Made by a program: the position numbers and the translations under genes. 64,000 nucleotides of DNA from Algoriphagus algorifonticola. GTDB lineage: Bacteria > Bacteroidota > Bacteroidia > Cytophagales > Cyclobacteriaceae. This document shows positions 53,765 to 59,069 of this stretch, piece by piece; the stretch's first letter is position 1; every line of letters begins with the position of its first letter. The notes below the pieces were generated by a model, which saw nothing but the letters and a program-made list of their open reading frames with translations, did not search any database and was not told the origin of the DNA. The stretch is from the NCBI RefSeq assembly GCF_007655305.1, contig NZ_VLOG01000029.1, forward strand, positions 62,001-126,000. Direction: 5' to 3'.

Positions 53765-55219
53765 TTATTCTACGACAGCTTCTGCCTCAATTTCAACCAA
53801 ATATTCATCTCCAATCAATTCCGCTCTAACCATGGTATTGGCAGGTTGGATCTCTGCAAAGCGTTCTCCATGAGCTCTGGCCACAGCTTCCCAATCATCA
53901 ATATTTCTGATAAAGATTCTGGTTCTGATCACATCTTCCAATTTTCCTCCCAAAGCCTGAATAGCCCCTTCCAATTTGTCAATGATAAAATGTGTTTGGG
54001 CAGCAGGATCTGATCCGCCCATGGCAAATGAACCATGAGTAGCTGTGGTACCTGAAACGGAGATCCGATTTCCTTTTCTCACAGCTCTGCTAAAGCCTGC
54101 AATATCTTCCCAAATCGTTCCGCTGAGCGCTTTGGTTCTTCCATCTTTTCCTTTCACAGTTGGATAGGCGGCAGGAAAAGACTCTACATGATGGCTTAAG
54201 TCTCCCGAAGCAGTCAAAAAAGGAGGTTTTCTATACTCGTCCCCACAATCTCCAGGGATTGGATCAAAGGTATTCAAGACCTCCTTAATTTTTTCTTTGT
54301 CCTGATCTTCGATTTGTAGTTTAAAAAGCTTTTGATTGTCCTCAATGTGAGCACTTTTTCCAAGTCTGGCTCCGATGATGACTCCTCCTACGGCCGTCTG
54401 ATCCATCATATATCTGCTGGCCACATTAGCAAGGCCTACCTCCTGTTTCTTTGCAACTTGGTCTAAGACCTGAAGTAAATCCTGGAGTTTATTCCAGCCA
54501 CCGATCTGATCCACAAATCGCTTGTACTTCATCTGAGACCAAGTCAGCTCTTCATTCAATAAAGGCTCTTCTTTTCCCAGCCATTTTTCTGAAAGAAATC
54601 CACCTCCAACGGTTCCAAATGCCAATAATTTGATGTCATGCTTCAAGCAAAGTTCGGTCATCCTCCCTGCAGCTCTTTGATCCAAAAGAGAATAACAAAC
54701 CTGATTTGATACCACCTTGATGCCTGAATTAACCACAATATTTAGATGTGCGGTGTCGAAATTGGTTAAGCCCAAATGCTTGATCAGTCCTTCTTCTTTC
54801 AGTTCCTGCAACCAAAAAAGACAATCCACCCAAGAAGGATGTGAATATTGCCAAGCATGAAATTGCATCAGATCGATTTGCTCAGAATGCATTCTTGTCA
54901 AGGCTCTTTCCACTGCTTCTCTTACCTGATCCTTGGTAATGTTTCCGGGAGATGGAACCCATTTGGTAAAGAACTGAGCGTTTTCTTTTCCGTAGCTTTG
55001 AAGGTAGGTGCCAGTGATTTCCTCGGCCGAACCATAATGATCCGCCATATCAAAAGTGGTAAAACCAGCTTCTGCATAGGATTTCATAGCTTTTGCAGCT
55101 TCATGGGGATTCACCTTGTTTCCATCTCTTTCCAGATCTGCGATTTGCCATAATCCAGTCAAAACAGGACATATATTCAACCCGGGAGCCAGTTCTATAG
55201 TGTTATTTTCTTTGCTCAT
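53765..55219 (-). CDS. Aldo/keto reductase fused to a RidA-like domain
   Basis: 484 residues. Residues ~10-320 form an aldo/keto reductase TIM barrel: catalytic Asp57 and Tyr62 in FTTFDMADHYGS, Lys in QFFTKWVPS (~87), and His in LMQFHAWQYSH. Residues ~350-484 are a YjgF/RidA (Rid family) domain: 'RISVSGTTATHGSFAMGG', 'QTHFIIDKLEGAIQALGGKLEDVIRTRIFI', 'PANTMVRAEL-IG-DEYLVEIEAEA'. Rid enzymes hydrolyse reactive enamines/imines. The fusion implies coupling of carbonyl reduction to imine or enamine handling, which is inference. The gene starts 15 bp after the permease gene. Confidence 0.88.
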   Translation of the reverse strand: MSKENNTIELAPGLNICPVLTGLWQIADLERDGNKVNPHEAAKAMKSYAEAGFTTFDMADHYGSAEEITGTYLQSYGKENAQFFTKWVPSPGNITKDQVREAVERALTRMHSEQIDLMQFHAWQYSHPSWVDCLFWLQELKEEGLIKHLGLTNFDTAHLNIVVNSGIKVVSNQVCYSLLDQRAAGRMTELCLKHDIKLLAFGTVGGGFLSEKWLGKEEPLLNEELTWSQMKYKRFVDQIGGWNKLQDLLQVLDQVAKKQEVGLANVASRYMMDQTAVGGVIIGARLGKSAHIEDNQKLFKLQIEDQDKEKIKEVLNTFDPIPGDCGDEYRKPPFLTASGDLSHHVESFPAAYPTVKGKDGRTKALSGTIWEDIAGFSRAVRKGNRISVSGTTATHGSFAMGGSDPAAQTHFIIDKLEGAIQALGGKLEDVIRTRIFIRNIDDWEAVARAHGERFAEIQPANTMVRAELIGDEYLVEIEAEAVVE

Positions 55220-55233
55220 AATTTTTAAAGGAC

Positions 55234-56703
55234 TTAATCAGGTAATTCTGAGAATCGTTTTGCTACATCTACTCCTGACTTTTTCAGTTGAGTCCATTGA
55301 TAGGCGAATAACAGGGATGCGATTAGCAAAACCAAAAGGTAGACCCAAGTACTATGGAAGTACCAATCACTTACCTGAGCATTTAGATCTTTTGAAATAT
55401 GGATAATGAGGAATGTTGCCAAAAACAGCATGCCTAAAATGGCCAATATTCTTTGAACCTTTCGGTTTTTGATGGTTTTGATTTCTCTAGCCAAAGTTGG
55501 ATTTCGAAAGGGCAAGAAAAACAGGGAACAGCTCATCAGTAAGAAATTGATCAGCATGGAAGTTACCATAATGTCTATTCCCAAAAAGAAATCCCCTGCA
55601 AAATGACTTCCCAATACTCCAATACTTGCCATAATTCCGCTGAGAATTAAGGCAGCATAAGGCGTTTGGAGCCGAGGATGTATCAGTGAAAGCCTGGCTG
55701 GAAATATCCCGTCTTCTGCCCAGGAAAAAACTAGTCTGGATACGGATAAAATCATAGCCGGTAAATCATTCAATAAGGCTATGGCAGCCCCGGCGAGAAT
55801 CAAGATTCCTAAAGTTGGATGGAGAACATAACTCAGAACACCTGCTGCAGAAATATCTTTTTGCATCGCTTCCTGGGCTACAAACTGCCAAGGCACTGTA
55901 TGGTAGACTGCATAGGTAAATGCAAGGTAGAAAATACCTACGCCCAATATGGCCAATGCAATGGCTTTAGGAAGATTTTTGGCAGGGTTTTTTGCCTCCC
56001 CTCCGGCCTGGGCTATGGAATCAAAGCCGATGAAGCTCGAAAATAAAAGAGCGGCCGCAGTTAAAAATGTACCCCAACTGAATTCCGCATCGATTAGGGA
56101 AATGCTTCTATTTTCTTTTTCTGAAAGTGCTTGCAGAAAATCCTGATGCTCAAAACTCAATCCTGAGAAAATAACCACAGCACCCAAGGCAAACATTAAA
56201 AGCATCAATGGAATGAGGGTTCGCTCATAAAACTTAAGTCCTCGGATATTGATCAAGGTGAAAAACCAAATCAGAAAAAGAGCTAAACCGACTCTTACAA
56301 GTCCAATTTCCAGAAAACCTGCAACTGAAGTCCAAGCCAAAGCCAAAGCCACATCCCGAAAAAAGGGGATGACTACATAAGCAATGACCCCGATTACGAT
56401 AGATAGCCCAAACCACTGGGAAAAACTGGCGATAAATCCCAGATAGGGGTGTAAAGATCTGCTGGCATACAAGTAAGATCCTCCTGCTCTAGGCATGGCC
56501 GTACTGAGTATGGCATAGGCAAAAGCAGCTAAAAGTGCTGGAATGGCCGCAAATAAGAATGCGGGGATGACGTAAGGCCCGATTCCCGGTACATTCCTTT
56601 GAATCATAAAGGGTACTACATAGATAGATGCTCCAATCATGGAGCAAATTCCGGTAGCTGCCAAGCCCAACAAACCCAGCTGTCTTTTGAGGTGATTTTC
56701 CAT
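55234..56703 (-). CDS. APC superfamily amino acid permease
   Basis: 489 residues, about twelve hydrophobic helices. The N-terminal 'LGLLGLAATGICSMIGASIYVVPF' with the GASIY helix-breaking motif and 'PRAGGSYLYASRSLHPYLGF' are typical of APC amino acid transporters; 'GFDSIAQAGGEAKNPAKNLPKAIA' is the conserved helix VI-VII loop. Substrate unknown. It is followed within 15 bp by the reductase-RidA fusion, so the two may be co-expressed and the permease could import an amine or amino acid. A second member of the same superfamily begins the window's right edge. Confidence 0.88.
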   Translation of the reverse strand: MENHLKRQLGLLGLAATGICSMIGASIYVVPFMIQRNVPGIGPYVIPAFLFAAIPALLAAFAYAILSTAMPRAGGSYLYASRSLHPYLGFIASFSQWFGLSIVIGVIAYVVIPFFRDVALALAWTSVAGFLEIGLVRVGLALFLIWFFTLINIRGLKFYERTLIPLMLLMFALGAVVIFSGLSFEHQDFLQALSEKENRSISLIDAEFSWGTFLTAAALLFSSFIGFDSIAQAGGEAKNPAKNLPKAIALAILGVGIFYLAFTYAVYHTVPWQFVAQEAMQKDISAAGVLSYVLHPTLGILILAGAAIALLNDLPAMILSVSRLVFSWAEDGIFPARLSLIHPRLQTPYAALILSGIMASIGVLGSHFAGDFFLGIDIMVTSMLINFLLMSCSLFFLPFRNPTLAREIKTIKNRKVQRILAILGMLFLATFLIIHISKDLNAQVSDWYFHSTWVYLLVLLIASLLFAYQWTQLKKSGVDVAKRFSELPD

Positions 56704-56773
56704 AGGTGAATTGATTCCGAAAATAGGAGAAGAATCAAGGAATCAAAAATGGAATGGTTTAAAAGGTAGGTCT

Positions 56774-56836
56774 AAGATGGAAGATGGGAGACCGAAGGTG
56801 GGAGACAGAAGATCGAAGAAGAAAGGATGACCGAAG
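56774..56836. repeat. Long degenerate tandem heptamer array (AAGATGG/GAGACCG type)
   Basis: Nine 7-nt units in strict register (56774-56836), for example AAGATGG twice, GAGACCG, GAGACAG and AAGATCG. It is the reverse-strand form of the CTTCGGT heptamers elsewhere in the window. It lies in the 565-bp gap upstream of the permease gene. Confidence 0.7.
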
Positions 56837-56850
56837 ACCTTGCCTATTGA

Positions 56851-57024
56851 TTAAACCCGGATTATGCATTAGAATCTGTAGTGAGAGATCAAACCGCAAT
56901 AAAATCAAGCATTTGGCGAATGAAGCATAGCAACGCTACGGTGATTGAGCTAAATGCAGCAAAGCGATTGATTTTGAAGCGGTTTGGACTCGTAATAAGA
57001 AGTCTAATGCATATTTCGGGTTAA
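56851..57024. repeat. 174-bp nested palindromic (MITE-like) element
   Basis: The ends are imperfect inverted repeats: 56851-56876 carries TTAA, CCCG and ATGCATTAGA, mirrored at 57001-57024. Further in, AAACCGC (56891-56897) pairs with GCGGTTT (56979-56985), AAAATCAA (56901-56908) with TTGATTTT (56969-56975 region), and GCATTT (56909-56914) with AAATGC (56952-56957). The centre is TAGC-AAC-GCTA (56928-56938). The stem centre lies almost exactly at the middle of the element. There is no ORF. The structure suggests a miniature inverted-repeat element or a long structured RNA. I do not recognise a named family. Confidence 0.7.
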
Positions 57025-57120
57025 AAGAAGTATTGAAGTTGAATTCAAGAGAATATCGTCTGTGAGCATTTTTTACAATTGAACATATGAGGGATTTCAA
57101 ATAAATGTCCTGTCCCTAAT

Positions 57121-57215
57121 TGAGTTTACATTTCCAAAGGGGGATTTGCTTCTTGTCTCCTTCAAAGGTTGCGTTTCAAAAAATACTTCAACCTCGCCTG
57201 AGACATATAAGAAGC
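57121..57215. repeat. Dispersed degenerate intergenic repeat, copy 1
   Basis: Begins TGAGTTTACATTTCCAAA and contains, in order, TTGTCTCC, CTCGCC and CATAT. The same succession is found at 58739-58795, and the first part also at 58329-58351. Confidence 0.5.
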
Positions 57216-57237
57216 ATTGAATTTTAATTCCTGCAAA

Positions 57238-57265
57238 CACCGGACATCGGTCATCTGACACCGGA
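57238..57265. repeat. Degenerate tandem heptamers (CACCGGA type) next to THI5-like stop
   Basis: Four 7-nt units: CACCGGA, CATCGGT, CATCTGA and CACCGGA again. It abuts the stop codon of the minus-strand gene ending at 57268. Confidence 0.6.
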
Positions 57266-57267
57266 CA

Positions 57268-58173
57268 CTAAACTAAGTCAACCCTAATCAAGTCAGAGCT
57301 TTTAAATGCCTGTTTTTCCAATCCTTTGCTTCTTAACCAATCCAAAAAGGTTTGCACAGAATCCAAATCCATTTTTCCCCAAGAATCCTCATTGCCCAAA
57401 TGAGGAGCTGAATACTTGAGGCATTTCAATAGATCTATATCGGCATCATTTTCAGCCAAGTGATTTTTTAGAATGGCAATGGCTTCCTGCGGATTTTCTT
57501 TGGACCAGAGAAACCCCTTTTTGCTGGCTTGAAGAAATTTAGCATAGAGCTCAGGTTTCAAGTCGATTTTCTCCCTGCTTCCAGCAATGACAGGAGAATA
57601 AGAGTAGGGGATGCCGTAATCACTCATTTTGAAATAATTGAACTCATAATTCATTTTTTCGGCAACCACACCTTCCCAATTTATAAAAATCCAGGTTGAG
57701 TCTGCATTCCCCTCAATCAGTCTATCCCAAATGCCTAACTTTTCAGGATAGCTGATTTTCAAATCTCCTTTTCCTCCATCATTCCTAATCATTTCTTTGA
57801 CGATGGCATCTTCGTACTTTGCCTCATATGAAGCGTAAGATTTTCCATCCATATCCTTGGGGGAATTGATGTGGCTTTCTTTTCTTACGGCAATAGCACT
57901 CAGATCTTCCTGAAAAATGGCTGCTATACCCAATAGTGGAAAGCTATTTTCCTTGGTTCTATAGCTGATCAAGCTTTCCATGGGACAAAGAGCCAGATCA
58001 GCTTTACCTAATTCCACTTTTTTAGCAGGTGTGAGCGCATAATCATCTTCAGAAGGACTGATCAAATTCACATCTAGATCATATTCCTTAAAAAAGCCTT
58101 GATTTTGGGCTACAAAAAAGCCGATATGATTGATGTTTGGGGTCCAATCGAGTGCAAGGTTTATTTTCCTCAT
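57268..58173 (-). CDS. THI5/NMT1-like substrate-binding protein without signal peptide
   Basis: 301 residues from the ATG at 58173; an upstream in-frame start adds 14 residues that do not make a signal peptide. 'NLALDWTPNINHIGFFVAQNQGFF' and 'EYDLDVNLISP' identify the NMT1/THI5 family. In fungi, Thi5 makes the thiamine pyrimidine using an active-site His and a CCCFC motif; here the His position reads MESLISY and no CCCFC is present. Bacterial ThiY-type members bind a pyrimidine precursor in the periplasm but need a signal peptide and ABC partners, none of which are seen here. It may be a cytoplasmic binding protein or enzyme; I cannot say which. Confidence 0.75.
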   Translation of the reverse strand: MRKINLALDWTPNINHIGFFVAQNQGFFKEYDLDVNLISPSEDDYALTPAKKVELGKADLALCPMESLISYRTKENSFPLLGIAAIFQEDLSAIAVRKESHINSPKDMDGKSYASYEAKYEDAIVKEMIRNDGGKGDLKISYPEKLGIWDRLIEGNADSTWIFINWEGVVAEKMNYEFNYFKMSDYGIPYSYSPVIAGSREKIDLKPELYAKFLQASKKGFLWSKENPQEAIAILKNHLAENDADIDLLKCLKYSAPHLGNEDSWGKMDLDSVQTFLDWLRSKGLEKQAFKSSDLIRVDLV

Positions 58174-58328
58174 ATTGAAAATATTTTTAGGTTTTGGGAA
58201 TAAAAAAAGATCCACAATAAAGTGAACCTAAAACTAAAAGCACTCCCTTTCAAAAAGGTTTGAAAAAAACCAAGAAATGGAGCGATGAAGAGGATTTTTA
58301 TTAAATGAGTATGTTATTAGTCTTAAAC

Positions 58329-58351
58329 TGAATTTACATTTCCAAACGGGG
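58329..58351. repeat. Dispersed degenerate intergenic repeat, copy 2 (partial)
   Basis: Reads TGAATTTACATTTCCAAA then CGGGG; 21 of 23 bases equal the start of copy 1 at 57121. The later part differs. Confidence 0.5.
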
Positions 58352-58518
58352 AAATAGACACTAATCCAAATGAGGGATTAATACTTTTTCATGAAAACAA
58401 CTTTGTTTTAAAAATCCCTTTCAAACCCTTCCTTGTTTTTCTGGATTTGCCGAGATTTATTTCTTCCATACCTCAGGCATGGTGGAGATAAGCTTTGACT
58501 TTTCACTACCTAGCTTTG

Positions 58519-58531
58519 ATCCCTACGGGAT
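58519..58531. repeat. 13-nt hairpin ATCCC-TAC-GGGAT
   Basis: Perfect 5-bp stem with a 3-nt loop. It is of the same 5-3-5 form as the hairpins at 58568, 58647 and 58973, with a different stem sequence. Confidence 0.6.
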
Positions 58532-58567
58532 TATTTGGAACTAGTAATCTCCAATGATTTACCGAAA

Positions 58568-58614
58568 GTCGCAAAGCGACGATTGATTTTATAGCCAGAG
58601 ATTTTAATCTCTGG
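58568..58614 (+). repeat. Compound hairpin element A
   Basis: GTCGC-AAA-GCGAC (58568-58580), a 14-nt spacer (58581-58594) and CCAGAGATTTTAATCTCTGG (58595-58614), a perfect 9-bp stem with a TT loop. The reverse complement of element B at 58939-58985 has the same layout with other stem sequences. Confidence 0.7.
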
Positions 58615-58646
58615 AAATCTTAAGTTGATAATAATAAATTGAAAGA

Positions 58647-58659
58647 GTCCCATAGGGAC
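58647..58659. repeat. 13-nt hairpin GTCCC-ATA-GGGAC
   Basis: Perfect 5-bp stem and 3-nt loop, 33 bp after compound hairpin A. Confidence 0.6.
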
Positions 58660-58738
58660 GGCCGATATTTAATGTCGACTAATGGTGCCTCATTTTCCTT
58701 ATAGTTGAGCTGCCACTAGAGTATATCTCTTCCTAAAC

Positions 58739-58795
58739 TTAATTTCTATTTCCAAAGAAAAGATTGTCTCCAATCTCGCCGAAGGCATATCTTGT
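58739..58795. repeat. Dispersed degenerate intergenic repeat, copy 3
   Basis: TTAATTTCTATTTCCAAAG, then TTGTCTCC, CTCGCC and CATAT in the same order as in copy 1 at 57121. Confidence 0.5.
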
Positions 58796-58814
58796 TTAAT
58801 ATCTTCTATTCCAA

Positions 58815-58861
58815 TATTTCGCCGCAGGCCGTATTTCTATTCATTTTTATTGTATTACCTA
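58815..58861. repeat. 47-bp direct repeat, copy 1
   Basis: TATTTCGCCGCAGG followed by GTATTTCTATT and TGTATT. Copy 2 lies 198 bp downstream at 59013-59059 with about eight differences. The two flank compound hairpin B. Confidence 0.7.
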
Positions 58862-58938
58862 CCCATCTTGCTGGCAATGAGATATTATTTCCAAACCAAA
58901 CTCCTTCGCCAGCGCTGGGAAAAAGGGTTGATTAAGGT

Positions 58939-58985
58939 CCAGGGGTTAAAACCCCTGGCTATTTTATTTTTCGCTCCTTTGGAGC
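58939..58985 (-). repeat. Compound hairpin element B (inverted relative to A)
   Basis: CCAGGGGTTAAAACCCCTGG (58939-58958), a 14-nt spacer, and GCTCC-TTT-GGAGC (58973-58985). Read on the minus strand it matches element A in order, stem lengths and spacer length. The CCAGRGRTT stem differences are compensated on the other arm. Confidence 0.7.
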
Positions 58986-59012
58986 TTTTGATGGGTGACG
59001 GTTACTTAGGTG

Positions 59013-59059
59013 TATTTCGCCGCAGGAAGTATTTCTATTTATTTCCACTGTATTTCTTA
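59013..59059. repeat. 47-bp direct repeat, copy 2
   Basis: Matches 58815-58861 with a few changes (GGAAG for GGCCG, and small differences at the end). It lies 10 bp before the stop of the GH3 gene. Confidence 0.7.
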
Positions 59060-59069
59060 AAAACTCCAT

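Larger units (their letters stand above)
58174..59069. other. 896-bp gene-free stretch rich in hairpins and repeats
   Basis: It lies between the THI5-like and bglX-like genes and has no convincing ORF. It holds three dispersed-repeat copies, two inverted compound hairpins (58568-58614 and 58939-58985), a 47-bp direct repeat and several single 13-nt hairpins (58519-58531 and 58647-58659). The palindrome CCAGCGCTGG lies at 58909-58918. No promoter could be recognised for the flanking genes. Confidence 0.6.

Noticed and set aside
58362-58380. TAATCC...GGATTA hairpin as a terminator
   Set aside because: Six-base stem with a weak AT-rich composition; it lies upstream of the THI5-like gene start and is not near any gene end on either strand.
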